Shown in pieces: positions 11,401 to 23,229 of a stretch of 64,000 bases of DNA (position 1 is its first letter; the number at the start of each line of letters is the position of its first letter). This DNA comes from Proteles cristata cristata (Eukaryota > Chordata > Mammalia > Carnivora > Hyaenidae). The stretch is from positions 3,130,999 through 3,194,998 of the forward strand of contig JAESUZ010005169.1 of the NCBI GenBank assembly GCA_017311185.1, read 5' to 3'. The notes beneath the pieces were generated by a model that saw only the letters and a program-made list of their open reading frames with translations, made no database searches and had not been told where the DNA came from. A program made the position numbers and the translations under genes.

Positions 11401-12938
11401 ACATCTAGTCTGGTTTATTCGATGGCCATTTCCAATAGGAGATCTGAGGGAGAGAAAAGCAGGTGATCAGGGAAATTAGCCCTTTGGTTTCCTACTGGAT
11501 GCCTTATCATAGACCTCACAGCTCCTGCCAGGGACATCTTTTATACATGACCCTGTCCTTCCAATTCTAATTATTCTCATTTGTCTTTCTCATTCTAATC
11601 ATGGAGTGGCAACAGACTCTTCTACCTCTTACAAGTTCGGTTGTAGCATACCCTTATGGTTTGCCTTAACTCTTCTCATCCCTTTGAAAATAGCCCTGTT
11701 TTTAAAACTCTCCTCAAATTATTAAATTGGATCATGCTCTCTTTCTCCTTTCAGAAATGGATAGACTATGGGATCGGTTATTATTAGATTATTCCTGTGA
11801 ATGCTCTAATCTCTATAGCAAAGCTGCAGATGTTTCTTTCACTTTTTAAGAATTTTCTTTTCAGTTATAGAGACTACAACCATTCAATTTCCAGTTTTAC
11901 CTTTTAATCCCCTTTCTTTGCAAAGTTATCATTTCTCAACCATCCATTGGCTATCAGTAGCATGAAGCAGGCTTGATATTTGGAAATAAAGTATTGAAAT
12001 TGAGCTGATTAGTTCTACAGGAAATAGAAACTAGTCTTCATTATCAAATTGCTTCAGTCATACCCTGTTCTGTTGTAAATACAAGACCAGGTTTCCTTTA
12101 GGTCAGTAACTGGTGCCATTTATGCGGTAGTGGTGAGAAAATATGGTACTTCTGTACACATTTTTTCCCACATCCATCACTTCACTCTTCTAAACAGCTA
12201 ATATAATCCTTCTTGCCTTGTTTGATAGGCTTGGTGTAGCCTGCACCGCATCTGTGCCTTTCCTACAGATTCAGAGCAATGCTCTCCAATTCTGCTTGCT
12301 GCTTCGTGCAATTATCCCCTGCATCCCTGCCATATGACACAGCCTGCCTTCTTGCCTTTGGCTAGACAGTAACTGACAGGACTTTTTACAAGACTTTGAT
12401 ATAAAGACGACAGAAAAAAAAAAAAAAGCTTTGTGAGCTTCGTATAGAGTTTAAGATAGAGGTGATAATGTGACACATCAAAACCACAACAAAGGCTGTC
12501 TTTCCGCTCATTTGCAATTGCATGTGTGCTCGGTTTTCCAAATAGAGGTTTCAGAACCAAGTAGCACAGAAGGCTATAAGTATTTTATGATTATTCATCT
12601 AAGCTTATTTTAATAATAACTATATAAAATTACATCTACCGGCTGTAAGACAATTTAACAGCAATTATTCCATTTCACCTCATTTAAACTTAATTACCTT
12701 TTGAAGGCCCTATTTCCAAAGACAGTCTCCCTTTGAGATACATTTGGTTAGGGCGTATATGTATGTTGTTGTTCATATGCATTTGTTCATCTGTATATCT
12801 ACCTATTCATTGTATTCATTAGTAGCTCTTTATAAAATGTGATATGAGACAATTTACATGTTTTATTTATATATTTGTTTTTCATCTTCTTCGTAAGTAT
12901 GCTTTCTCAATTCTCACTTGACTCTTAAATTTACTTAC
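11401..12938. other. No feature recognised
   Basis: About 1.5 kb with no clear repeat and no exon-like frame. It includes a short A-run at about 12,414-12,427. This is one of the longer stretches that may be ordinary single-copy intergenic DNA. Confidence 0.45.
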
Positions 12939-12952
12939 AAGCACTTATGAGA

Positions 12953-13178
12953 GGGACTCTGAGGTGGATTTTGACTCTGAGTCCTGATTTTGACTCAGGT
13001 CATGATCTCATGGTTTGTGAGGTCAAGCCCCATTCTGAGCTCTGCGGTGACAGCGTGGAGCCTGCTTGGAATTCTCTCTCTTCCTCTCTCTCTCTCTCAC
13101 TGTCCCTCCTCTGCTCTCTCTCTCTTCCTCTCTCTCAAAATAAATAAACATAAAAAAAGAAACTACCACATATTTAAA
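12953..13178 (+). mobile_element. Can-SINE with 14-bp target duplication
   Basis: Forward copy with degraded head and a long CT-rich body. AAGCACTTATGAGA at 12,939-12,952 is repeated perfectly at 13,179-13,192. Confidence 0.93.
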
Positions 13179-13287
13179 AAGCACTTATGAGATATTATAT
13201 AGTTATGCAAATTATTCCTATTTTTTAAAATTATTCTCCCATTACTTCTATTCATGGAAAAGCTTCTCATTTATAAGACCAAATGCA

Positions 13288-13400
13288 GGAGCACCTGCCT
13301 GGCTCAGTTGGTAGAACATGTGACTCTTGATCATAGGGTTGTGTGTTCAAGCCCCACATTGGGCATATAGACTATTTAAAAAATAAAAATAAGAAAAAAT
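13288..13400 (+). mobile_element. Short tRNA-like SINE (head only)
   Basis: A tRNA-like head (CCTGGCTCAGTTGGTAGAAC, then GTGTTCAAGCCCCACATTGG) passes directly to an A-rich tail without the CT-rich body. This is a shorter, older Can-SINE type. A weak AAATGCA repeat flanks it. Confidence 0.8.
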
Positions 13401-13418
13401 ACAAATTTTCTTTAAAAA

Positions 13419-14589
13419 GATGAAATGCATATTCAATAATATTAGCATCAGTATATTTGTGGTGATATTTTCTTAAATTTTATATTTGTGTATATAATTA
13501 TACTTCCATATTTTTATTTTTGATATACTGAAATTTTTACTTTCAATTACAACTGATGGTCCTGGCCATATTTGAATGACATGTTTGTGGCATACTTTAA
13601 CAAACTATTTTATCAAAATATGTATATATACATTTATTTATAAAAATAAAAACATGCTATATATTTCTAATTTATAAAAATTACAGTGTCTGTTTTTGGA
13701 CTCTATCCAATTTAGTATTTGACTATTTACTTTGAGTTAAGTCATGGAAATTAAAGATGATTTGCAAGAGCATAAACTTTTTTCATTGTGAGAAAAAATA
13801 TTCAACTATTCAGACAAATGTTCTGGTTTATTATGACAGTTTAAAAATTCGACATAACCAATTTCCAGGGGATTCTGAAAAACACGGTATAGATTTTAAC
13901 GTATTTAACAAATTTTAAACTATTTTATTAGCAAATACGTTGAAAATATTTCCCATTCTTTTTGTGGTTGCCATTGTTGTTTTATGCAATCAGATCGGTT
14001 TATTTGTATTAAAGAATTTCTTTACTATAAGCTTACTATTTTGTTCTGTTTTTTTCTGAAGAAACTCGGGACTTATTTCCTGATCACAATACTGGTTTGT
14101 TAACTTATCCCCATATTTATGCTCAGAAGAGTGATGAAATGGAAGGAGAAATTCTCTATGTAAGCTTTCCCCTTTGAAGAGTTCTGCCATTTGGCCATGA
14201 GAACATATGGATTGAGATGTGCACCCTCATAAAGATGTGGGAAAGTTGAACAGCCATTCATATAAAGAGGATAAGAACTCTGCTTACCATTCAAGGAGAA
14301 TTCACTTATTTCATCAATAAAACAGAAACAATGTTATTTGTACATATCAATGATTTGTCTCTTTGTCTTTCTTTTGTTAGATACTATTAAATAATTTTAA
14401 TTTCTTTGGTTTTCAAAATATGTTTTTATCTTATCAGATCATAAGACCAGAGTGTTTATTGTCCTTTATTTCCATATGTTTATGTCCAGTGCATCTATAA
14501 GTTGTTCATTGACACTTAAAATTTACTATGGACTTTTGTTGGAATATATTATCCTTTTATCCAGGTGTAAAAGTCTGCTACTTATTTAT
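13419..14589. other. AT-rich sequence, nothing recognised
   Basis: No supported gene. Overlapping open frames on the minus strand at 13,990-14,294 have no recognisable domain. Confidence 0.45.
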
Positions 14590-14796
14590 TTCTTTATTTC
14601 TTTCATTATTTATTTATTTTGAGAAAGACAAAGAGAGAGAGAGAGACAGAGAGAGAGAGAGAGAATATGTGTGTGTGCATGAGTGTGGGAGGGTCAAAAA
14701 GAGAGGGAGAGAGAGAATCCAAGATCTCACTAACCATGAGACAATGAGCTGAGCTGAAATCAAGAGCTGGACACTTTGCTGAGTCATCCAGGAACC
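14590..14796 (-). mobile_element. Can-SINE, diverged
   Basis: Reverse copy with a purine-rich (GA)n body and a TATTTATTTATTTTGAGA tail complement. The tRNA region is heavily mutated. Confidence 0.88.
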
Positions 14797-15817
14797 TCTG
14801 TTACATTGAAATTAATATTCAAACCTACCCATAAATCACATCTGACCTTATTCAAACATTATTGACATATTATTAAATATAATCTACCGGAATTGCAAAC
14901 ATATTGCAGCTACTCTTCATTGCAGAAGACTTCTGAAGTAACAGTGTTTTTAATAATGAAAATAATACCATTTGTGGTAAATGCAATATTCATCTCTCAG
15001 TATGATATATAATATCTCAAAATTATGGGTAAAGAAAATACAAAGGGAAGAAGGATTGTGAGGACTTTACAGGTTTTCCTTGTCCTAGCCTCAATTTGGA
15101 CTTTCCACTCAATGTGGTTATAAAGTTGAAGAGAAGCACTAAAGAATAGAGTAGAAAAGAATCTATGTGCATTACTAAGATAGATGGAGTGTAGCTAATA
15201 AATAAATGATTTATAGAATTTCTGAATCTCTTAGAGATTTTCATTTTGATAGCAATATCATCTTTTTTTCCTTTTGGACATTTAAAGAAGACAATATGCA
15301 TATTAGAGTAAATAGATTTGAAACCACATTTTGGTGTTTTTATGTAGTAAAGAAAATTAGTTGTCCATTGTTTTAGTTCTTATTTATTTCTTTTAAATGT
15401 ATCCTCCCTTCACTACAGAAAACTGCATCTTCTAGCAATCACATTTGACATACTTGGACATTTTCATCCATGGGTTAATATATTGTCAGTCAGAATGTCA
15501 ACTGCAGGTGCAGGTCACATAGGGTATACATGGAAACAATTGTATTTTAAAATATAAACTATCCTAACTATTAATCTAGCTGGGGAGTGACATGACCAAT
15601 TTTGGATTTTAGAAAGTTAACTGCATTGGCAGAGAAAAGCTTAAAGGAGAGTAATACTAGGGAAAAGTTTTACAATGATAGCTGTAGTAATTAAGGTGAG
15701 ATACGGTGATGTGAACTAAGGGCAAGGCAATAGAAATGGAAATAAGATAAATTCAACAATGTTCAAGAAACAGCTTTGACAAAATACAATGACTTACGGT
15801 TTTGGGTGTGTAAGTAT
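14797..15817. other. No feature recognised
   Basis: AT-rich, with no repeat I can name and no coding evidence. Confidence 0.45.
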
Positions 15818-15835
15818 GAACATGACAAGATTTCT

Positions 15836-16066
15836 TTTTTTTTAATTGTTTTTTAATGTTTTATTTATTTTTAGGAGAGAGAGAGAGAGACAGACAGCGT
15901 GAGCAGGGGAGGGTCAGAGAGAGAGGGAGTCACAGGCTGAAACAGGCTCCAGGCTCTGAGCTGGCAGTCAGCACAGAGCCCTACGCGGGGCTCGAACCCA
16001 CGAACTGCGAGATCATGACCCAAGCGAAAGTCGGACGCTTAACCGACTAAGCCACCCAGGCGCCCC
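15836..16066 (-). mobile_element. Can-SINE, young-looking
   Basis: Reverse copy close to consensus, including CpG sites in the tRNA region and head (CCACCCAGGCGCCCC). GAACATGACAAGATTTCT (15,818-15,835) and GAACATGGCAAGATTTCT (16,067-16,084) give an 18-bp duplication with one mismatch. Preserved CpGs and the long duplication suggest recent insertion. Confidence 0.96.
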
Positions 16067-16084
16067 GAACATGGCAAGATTTCT

Positions 16085-16734
16085 GTTTAGCAAGGTCATG
16101 GTAACATTAACAGAGAGAATACAGGAGCAGGCTTTATAGACGGTGGGATTACTTCTGTTTGGACACATTGATTTTTGAAGAGCATGTTACTAGAAATTTT
16201 ATCATTTGTTCTCTCCAGAATTTTCTGCTTTCTCTCCAATTTAATATCACTACTTATACAGATTTTTAAGTTTTGTGGTTGATTTTTATTTAAGAAAAAT
16301 AATGTAAGAGCTGTATACAACAACATTGATAATGTGTGTGTGTATAAATATATACACATACATATTCTATACTCTCCTGTATTTTAATTATTTTCAAATA
16401 ACTTGTGTTTTCACCGTTTCAATCATGAATTTTTTTTTTTTTTTTACTTTTAGTACCACTTCTCTCATGTTTTATAACTATTACTCTCCCATCTGGCATT
16501 AATGGTTCCCATATCAACCATTCCCAATGACTACACCAAAGTCAGATAACATAGGATATATTGAAACTATTTCTAGTTTTATATCCAATTATTTCTCAAA
16601 GTTAGTGAATATTTGAAGTAGTAAATTATTTTCTGAAGTGTGTGGTAATTCTTTCATGATTTGTACTTGTTGATCATTTGGTTACTACTGCTGCACTTCA
16701 CTTTCAACATTTTCAAGTAGTCATGATGAAATTT
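16085..16734. other. No feature recognised
   Basis: AT-rich DNA with a T-run at about 16,432-16,445. No repeat or gene identified. Confidence 0.45.
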
Positions 16735-16744
16735 AAAACATGAC

Positions 16745-17226
16745 AATGTTCATAGCAGCACTCTCAACAATTGCTAAAACATGGAAAGAGCCTAAGTGTC
16801 CATCAACAGATGAATGGATCAAGAAGATGTGGTTTATCTATACCATGGAATACTACATGGCCATGAGAAACAATGAAATCTGGCCATGTGTAGCAACATG
16901 GATGGACCTTGAGGGTGTTATGCTGAGCGAAATAAGTCAGGCAGAGAAGGACAAATATCATATGTGTGCACATATAGGAGGATTAGGAGGAACTTAACAG
17001 AGGACGAAGGGGGAGAAGAAGGGCGGAAATGGTGGGGGAAAGGGAGAGAGGCAAACCATGAGAGACTCTTGAATGCTGAGAACAAACTGAGGACTCATGG
17101 GTGTGGGGGGGGAGGGGGGAGATGGGCATGGAGGAGTGCACTTGTGGGGATGAGCACTGGGTGTTATATGGAAACCAACTTGACAATAAACTATTTGTAA
17201 AAATAAATAAATAAATAAACTATTAA
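16745..17226 (+). mobile_element. Young L1, 5'-truncated 3' end
   Basis: Nearly the same as the end of the full-length L1 at about 55,484-55,930: the last part of ORF2 (open from 16,740 to 16,997, including MEYYMAMRNNE), then the 3' UTR with a G-rich tract near 17,100-17,120, TGACAATAAACTATTTGTAA and a tail of repeated AAAT units. AAAACATGAC (16,735-16,744) and AAAATATGAC just after the tail form a probable imperfect duplication. The strong match places it in the same young subfamily. The frame is a fragment, not a gene. Confidence 0.93.
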
Positions 17227-17324
17227 AAAAATATGACTATAACTAGATTCAATTATGGTACTAGAAAAAAATATCATCTCTATTTAAAGAAATCATTGGT
17301 TTTCCCTGACACCAGAGGTATGAG

Positions 17325-17533
17325 GTTTTTTTTTAATGTTTTAAATTATTTAATTAAGAGAGACAGTGCATGGGCGGGGGAGGGGCAGAGAGAGAGGGAG
17401 ACACAGAATCTGAAGCAGATCCAGTATCTGAGCTGTCAGCACAGAGCCCAACGTGGGCCTCAAACTCATGAACAGTGAAATCATAACCTGAGCAGAAGTC
17501 AGACACTTGACCAACTGAACCACCTAGGTGCCC
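17325..17533 (-). mobile_element. Can-SINE
   Basis: Reverse copy with head complement CACCTAGGTGCCCC. The possible target duplication (CCAGAGGTATGAG / CTGGAGATATGAG) is only moderately matched. Confidence 0.93.
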
Positions 17534-17949
17534 CTGGAGATATGAGTCTTAAAAGAAACCTAAATTGCTAAACATTTTTATATATTGTCTTATGGATATT
17601 GAACCATTCTAAAGAAAGAAGATGTTATTTCTCACTGAGTATGTTTCCTCCACACAGACACTTTTGGTCTCATGCCCCCCTTGTCAAAAGGAACTTACAA
17701 TATAGTTGTAATATTTACTGAATATGAGTCTAATATATTTAGCACATATTCATTACTGTCTATAGCTTTTTGCTTGCTCTACTTTCACTTCAATGATTAT
17801 AGAATGTTTTGTTACAGTTGAGAATTTTTTACCCTTTATGCTTGTGTTTCCTCATTCTTATTATATTTTTAAATTTAGTAGAATTCAGAAGGGAGAACTA
17901 GAAACTTATATTTTCACAACACAATAACAAAACATTAAATTCTTCAATT
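17534..17949. other. No feature recognised
   Basis: AT-rich DNA without identifiable repeats. Confidence 0.4.
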
Positions 17950-18516
17950 AGAGAAAAGGCAATGAATTTAAACAAACATGACTCCAAAGAAATTATACAA
18001 ATAGCCAATAATCATATAAAAAGATGCTTAGCATCATTAATTACATGGAAAGGCAAATCAAAACTGATTGGAAGAAAACTGAGGTACCACTTCACATTCT
18101 TTTGGATGATCAGAATAATAAAAAAAGAAAACCATACATTTAAAGTATTTGTTAAGATGTGGAGAATTGGAACCCTCATACACTGCTGGTGGGAATGTGA
18201 AATGGTGCAGCTACTTGGAAAGCAGCTTTGTGGATTCTCAAGTTACATATTAAATTCCCATATGACCCATTATTAAATGTATAAGAATATTTCCAAAGGA
18301 AAAGAAAATATATACCTCAGCAAATACATTCACATGCCTGTTCTTAACAGCATTATTTACAGGAACCAGATGTTGAAACAACCCAAATGTCAATCAATGG
18401 AAGAGGTATTCTTCAGCCATAAAAAGGAAAGAAATGAGTGTTGCAATGTGGATGAACCTCCAAAACATTACATAAGTGAAAGAAGCCACAAACAAAGTTT
18501 ATATACTGCATGATTC
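17950..18516 (+). mobile_element. Old L1, left part (interrupted by LTR)
   Basis: Forward, diverged ORF2 C-terminal sequence: patches equivalent to RCLASL..., then the cysteine-rich block (GTLIHCWWEC at about 18,168-18,197), then the 3' UTR start. It is interrupted at CATGATTC by the LTR at 18,517-18,996 and resumes at 18,997. Reading frames are broken. Confidence 0.85.
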
Positions 18517-18996
18517 TGTAGAGCCTGAAGACAGGCTGCCCCAAGTTGGACCTTTTTCCCACGAAGATTATTCTGAGCTGAAGGCAAGGGAGACCTACGG
18601 GCTCTAGGGAAACCTTTGACTTCCCTTAGCTGTATAGAAGAATCTAAATTGGAGGTCTTTCCCAAAATAAAGGTGATTAGCTGAGATCAATTTTATCGGA
18701 GTGACCCATATCTTTGGCAGAGCAAACATTTAATTACTAAACATCTGTTCTTCTTCTACTCCTCCCATGAACTACATTTCTTTCCTCTGAAATTCCAGAC
18801 TGCCTCCTCTCCTTATTTCAGAATGACATATATGCCTCACTTTGCCTGACTATCTTTGAAATTGCCATGTATGTGTGGGTTACCCCTATGTATGATATTA
18901 AATTTGATTTTCTCCTGTTAATCTGTCTCATGTAAATTTGACTCTTAGTCTATCTAGAAGGACCCTTGAAGGGGTAGGAATTCTTGCTCCCCAACA
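18517..18996 (+). mobile_element. Solitary LTR, ERV class I-like, with 4-bp duplication
   Basis: A 480-bp block begins TGTAGAGCC and ends CCCCAACA, giving TG...CA ends. ATTC precedes it at 18,513-18,516 and follows at 18,997-19,000, a 4-bp target duplication typical of class I (gammaretrovirus-like) elements. An AATAAA lies at 18,666-18,671. It sits inside an L1 3' end whose sequence continues across the junction. There is no internal retroviral sequence, so it is probably a solo LTR left by recombination. The duplication is short, so chance cannot be fully excluded; the subfamily is not assigned. Confidence 0.75.
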
Positions 18997-19270
18997 ATTC
19001 AATTTATGCGATATATCTGTAATAGATAAAACCATAGAGATAGAAACCACAGTGGTGGTTTCCAGGAGCTGGGGCATTGGGCAAAATGAGGAGTAATTGC
19101 TTAAAGGTATAGTGATTCCTATTAGTACAATGAAAATGTTTTCGAATTAAAATAGAGGTAGTGGTTGCACAACCTTGTGAAGATATTAAACGTAAATAAA
19201 GTGTTCATTTAGAAACGGTTAATAGTTATGTAGATTCCATCTCAATTAAAGAAATTAAATAATGCAAAAC
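18997..19270 (+). mobile_element. Old L1, right part of 3' UTR
   Basis: Continuation of the L1 at 17,950-18,516, including GTGGTGGTTTCCAGGAGCTG and the downstream 3' UTR pattern up to AATTAAAGAAATTAAATAATG. Together the two pieces make one old insertion. Confidence 0.8.
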
Positions 19271-19299
19271 ATCATTGCCAGGACAAATAACAAGAAATT

Positions 19300-20115
19300 T
19301 TTCCCTGTTTTTTTCTCCCCCTAGGAGTTTTATTGGTTTCAGGTCTTATTTTAAAATCTTTAGTTCATTTTTGGTTAATTTTTGTGAGTGAAGCAAAATA
19401 AGATCCATTCTTCTTCATGTGATAACCAAGTTCTCCTCTTGAAGAGACTCTCCTCATTGAGTTCTCTTGTCTCTCTTGTCAAATATTAGTTGATCATATA
19501 TGTGGGGATTTATATTTAGTTTCTCAATTCTGTTCCCTTTGTCTATGCATCTATTTTTTTATGCCAGTACCATATTGTTCATATTTCAATAGCTTTGTAG
19601 GATAGCTTGAAATCAGGAAGTGTGATGCCTTCCATTTTGTTCTTTCTCAAATTGCTTTGGCTATCCAGGGTCTTTCTATTCCACACAAATTTTAGGATTA
19701 TTTTTTTCAATCTGTGAAAAGTATCATTGGGGTTTTGCTGGAGATTACATTGAATCTATTGATTGCTTCTGGAAGTATGGACATTTTATCAATACTAATT
19801 TTCTGATCAATCAACACAGGAAAACTTTGCATTTGTTTCTGTCTTCTTCAATTTATTTTTATCAAATTCTTATAGCATGTGATCTATAGATCTTTCATTC
19901 CCTAGTTGAAATTTATCTGTAAGTATTTTATCATTTTTGATGCTATTGTGAATGGGATCGTTTTCATTTCTTTTCCAGATATTTCTTTGTTGGTGCATAG
20001 AAAACATCTGTTTTCTGTTATGTTGATACTGGATCCTGAAATTTTACTGAATTTGTTGATTAGTTCTAATAGTCTTTCAGTGGAGATTTTAGGGTTTGCT
20101 ATATATAATATCACT
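19300..20115 (-). mobile_element. L1 5'-inverted segment (ORF2 reverse transcriptase part)
   Basis: Minus-strand L1 ORF2 sequence starting just after the FADD box (MILYIANPKISTERLLELIN) and running through the post-catalytic RT region. It abuts a plus-strand L1 3' segment at 20,116, the layout left by twin priming. Many stops and indels mean it is not coding. Confidence 0.88.
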
Positions 20116-20995
20116 AGAAATTATTTTTCAAAAAGAAAACCCAACCAACAAATAAGAGACAATATTTGCAAATCATATACCAGACATGGAGTTAATATCT
20201 AAAATATATAAAGAACTCATCTAACCCAATACCAAAAACAAACACAAAATCCAATTATAAATGGGCAAAGGACCTGAACAGACATTTTTCCAAAGAAGAT
20301 ATCCAAGTAGATAACAAATAGGTGAAAAGGTGATCAACATCACTGATAATCAGGGAAATGCAAATCAAAACTACAATGAGATATTATCTATCAATATTAG
20401 AATGGCTATCATCTAAAAGACAAGACTTAACAAGTGTGGGTGAGGATATGGAGAAAAGGGAGCCCATGTGCACTGTGGGTAGGAATGTCAATTTGTACAG
20501 CCACTATGGAAAACAGTATCAAGCTTTCTCAAAAGATTAATAATCAAATTACATAATGCTCCAGAAATTCTACTTCTGGATATATATCCAAAGGAAATGA
20601 AGACAGGATCTCAAAGAGATATCTACATTTTTATGTTCACAGTGTCCTTATTCACAACAGCTAAGATATGGAAACAATTAAGTGTCCATCAATGAATAAA
20701 TGGATAAAGAAGATATGTATACACATGAGGGAATATTATTTAGTCCTGAGAAAGAAGAAAATCCTGCCATTTGAGACAACATGGATAGAACTTGAGGACA
20801 TTATGCTATAAGGAAATAATAGTGAAATAAGTCAGAAAAAGATAAATACAGTATGAACTCACTTATGTGTAGTATCTAAAAAGAAAACCCTAAAATCAGA
20901 TACAGATTAATAATGAGAATAGGTCGGTAGATGCTAGAGCTGGTGAGTGGGCAAAATGGGTAAAAGCAGCCAAAAGGAACAAATCTCCAGTTGTA
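20116..20995 (+). mobile_element. L1 3' segment, partner of inverted piece
   Basis: Plus-strand L1 ORF2 C-terminal and 3' UTR sequence ([12 protein letters not shown] at about 20,272-20,307, then the block before the 3' UTR). It directly follows the inverted 19,300-20,115 segment, so both derive from one insertion event. Broken by substitutions and indels. Confidence 0.88.
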
Positions 20996-21319
20996 ATATC
21001 TGATTGCATTAGCCTCCCCAACTTCATTAAATATATTCCTGAAAATTTTATGTATGTACGTATATGTGTATATATGTATATTATGTATGAATTTTTTGTT
21101 GTCATGGTAAATACACACTTCTCTTCCAATATATCTCTTAATTTTTATTGTTTATCTATATGATAGTATTTGAGTTTTGTATGTTGATGTTACATTCTGT
21201 TATATTAGTGAATTATTTTTTATTTTCAGTTACTATATATAAACAACCAAAAATAATCAGTGATAAAGATACTATATTGTTGACAATAGAAGATGATGTT
21301 TTTTATTCTTTTACAATTC

Positions 21320-21521
21320 ATTTTTTAAGTATCTATAAAAGTTTATTTTTGAGAGACTGAGAGAAAGAAAAAGAGAGAGAGAGAGCATGAACAGGTAGAA
21401 GGGAAGAGTGGGGAACAGAGAGGATCCAAAGTCGGCCCTGTGCTAGAGCCCCATGTACAAACTCACGAACCATGAGATCATGACGTGAGCCGAAGTCAGA
21501 TGCTTAACCAACTGAGCCACC
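21320..21521 (-). mobile_element. Can-SINE with 10-bp target duplication
   Basis: Reverse copy with TTTACAATTC at 21,310-21,319 and again at 21,522-21,531. The first head bases are missing, since the copy ends at GAGCCACC. Confidence 0.93.
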
Positions 21522-21531
21522 TTTACAATTC

Positions 21532-22607
21532 TTATTCCTGCAAATATCACCTCTTTCCAAACTGTACTGTTTTTCTAATTGTTTCCCCATTAAGTAAGAC
21601 ATGGCTTTAGGAAAAAATTGTATTTCAAGCTCTTACCACACAGATCCTATTCCCTGCCTCATTTTGTGCCCCTGACTGACATCTATCAGTAGGAAATCTT
21701 CTTCCCTAAGTAATCTTCTTTATGTTTTTTCTATCCACTAATGTTTAAAACATGTGGAGAACACAGACTATAATGATTATCTTTGTAATTGTTCTCTTTA
21801 CCACACAGAGCACTGTTTTCACGAAACAAGTGCTTTAAACAATCTAGGCTCATAAATTGAATGATTCCAAACAGAACAAAACAGGCCAATAATGTGTAGA
21901 AGGTAGGAATATTACCAAGAGAATTGGAAGCATATTTATTAATTGTAAAGCAGGTAAACAAGTACTATTGTAATATTTTAAAAGTCCAATCATTCTTTAT
22001 ACACCTGAAAATACCTATCTGGAAAATTTCCATACTGTTTTTTATTCCACTTTGAAAAAAGTGTACTTGTTTACCAAAGCAAAAGACACAGGATTCCTTA
22101 TGCACACCTCAATTGATGATTGGGACACCAACATGATCCTTACACACCTTCATAGGTATCATAGGTAATAACAAAGTTATCTGTAAATTATTTTAAACTA
22201 TTTTTCAGGAAGGAATGGTTGGCATTCACTTTGTTTTGTTTCTGAATTTTTGTTTTTTCTCTGTTACAAAATTATGACACTAGGAAACCCTTAGAAAAAC
22301 TGAACATTTTGGAATCAGAAAGGGCAATGTCACAGGGGATGTCCAAATCTAAATCCTTGCAAAAAAAGAAGTCTCCCTTGATGATTTAAATTTTTGTTCT
22401 AGAGGTATATCTATGAATTGCATAGATCAAAAAGAGTGAACCTAAATTCTTCCTTTGATTGAATGCCAAGATCACTTTGTAATAGGGGTCAACTTTAATA
22501 CAAATAATAACATATTTTAATATCAGTAGTATATATGTGCATGCTGCCATTCATTAGCATCTCCTTCAATCACAGCTCTTCCTTTCAAACTGTCTTCGTC
22601 CATTAAA
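21532..22607. other. No feature recognised
   Basis: About 1 kb without identifiable repeats or coding evidence. Possibly ordinary single-copy intergenic sequence. Confidence 0.45.
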
Positions 22608-22616
22608 ATCAATGCT

Positions 22617-22688
22617 CAATACACCTGAAACTACTATAATATTGTATGCTAACTATACTAGAATGAAAATTAAAAACTTAATACAAAG
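22617..22688 (+). mobile_element. Very short L1 tail insertion (72 bp)
   Basis: TACACCTGAAACTACTATAA and an A-rich end form the terminal part of an older L1 3' UTR. ATCAATGCT flanks it at 22,608-22,616 and 22,689-22,697, so this looks like a complete, extremely truncated insertion. Confidence 0.75.
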
Positions 22689-22982
22689 ATCAATGCTAGA
22701 GTGAGAGAATTGTGTTCAAACAGATGAGAAATTTTACATAAAGTTCCTCTTTTAATTCTGTGAAGAAAATCTATGTGTGGTCAGACTCTTGGACTATAAA
22801 AATGGTATTAGTGGGAAATCTGCAAGGCTTCAGTAGAAAGATGATTCTTGGACTGGGAATTCTTGAAAGGGTAATTCTTGTTATAGGGTTTAATTTTCCA
22901 CTGTCTTTAGCTTTTAGCAATACTATAAAATATTGTCTAAACATTTAGAAAATTTCAAGCAGGCTTAGATTGAGTGGCTAAT

Positions 22983-23218
22983 TTTTTTAAGTTTATATAT
23001 TTATTTTTGGAAAGAGAGAGAGAGAGAGAGACCACAAGTGGGGGGTGGGGGGGTAGGGCAAAGAGAAAGAGGGAGAGGGAGAGGGAGAGAGAGAGAATCC
23101 CAAGCATGCTCCACACTGACAGTGCAAAGCCGGAATTAGGGCTCAGTCTTACGAACTGCAAGATCATGACTCAAGCCAAGAGTCAGACGCTTAATCGACT
23201 GAGACACCCAGGCACCCT
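22983..23218 (-). mobile_element. Can-SINE
   Basis: Reverse copy with an expanded (GA)n body and the G-rich tract GTGGGGGGTGGGGGGG near 23,039. GAGTGGCTAAT / GAGAGGCTAAA flanks suggest an imperfect duplication. Confidence 0.93.
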
Positions 23219-23229
23219 GAGAGGCTAAA

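Noticed and set aside
20896..21129. Overlapping minus-strand frames rich in Tyr/Ile/Thr
   Set aside because: They arise from the GTATAT-type repeat at about 21,050-21,085 and have no coding support.
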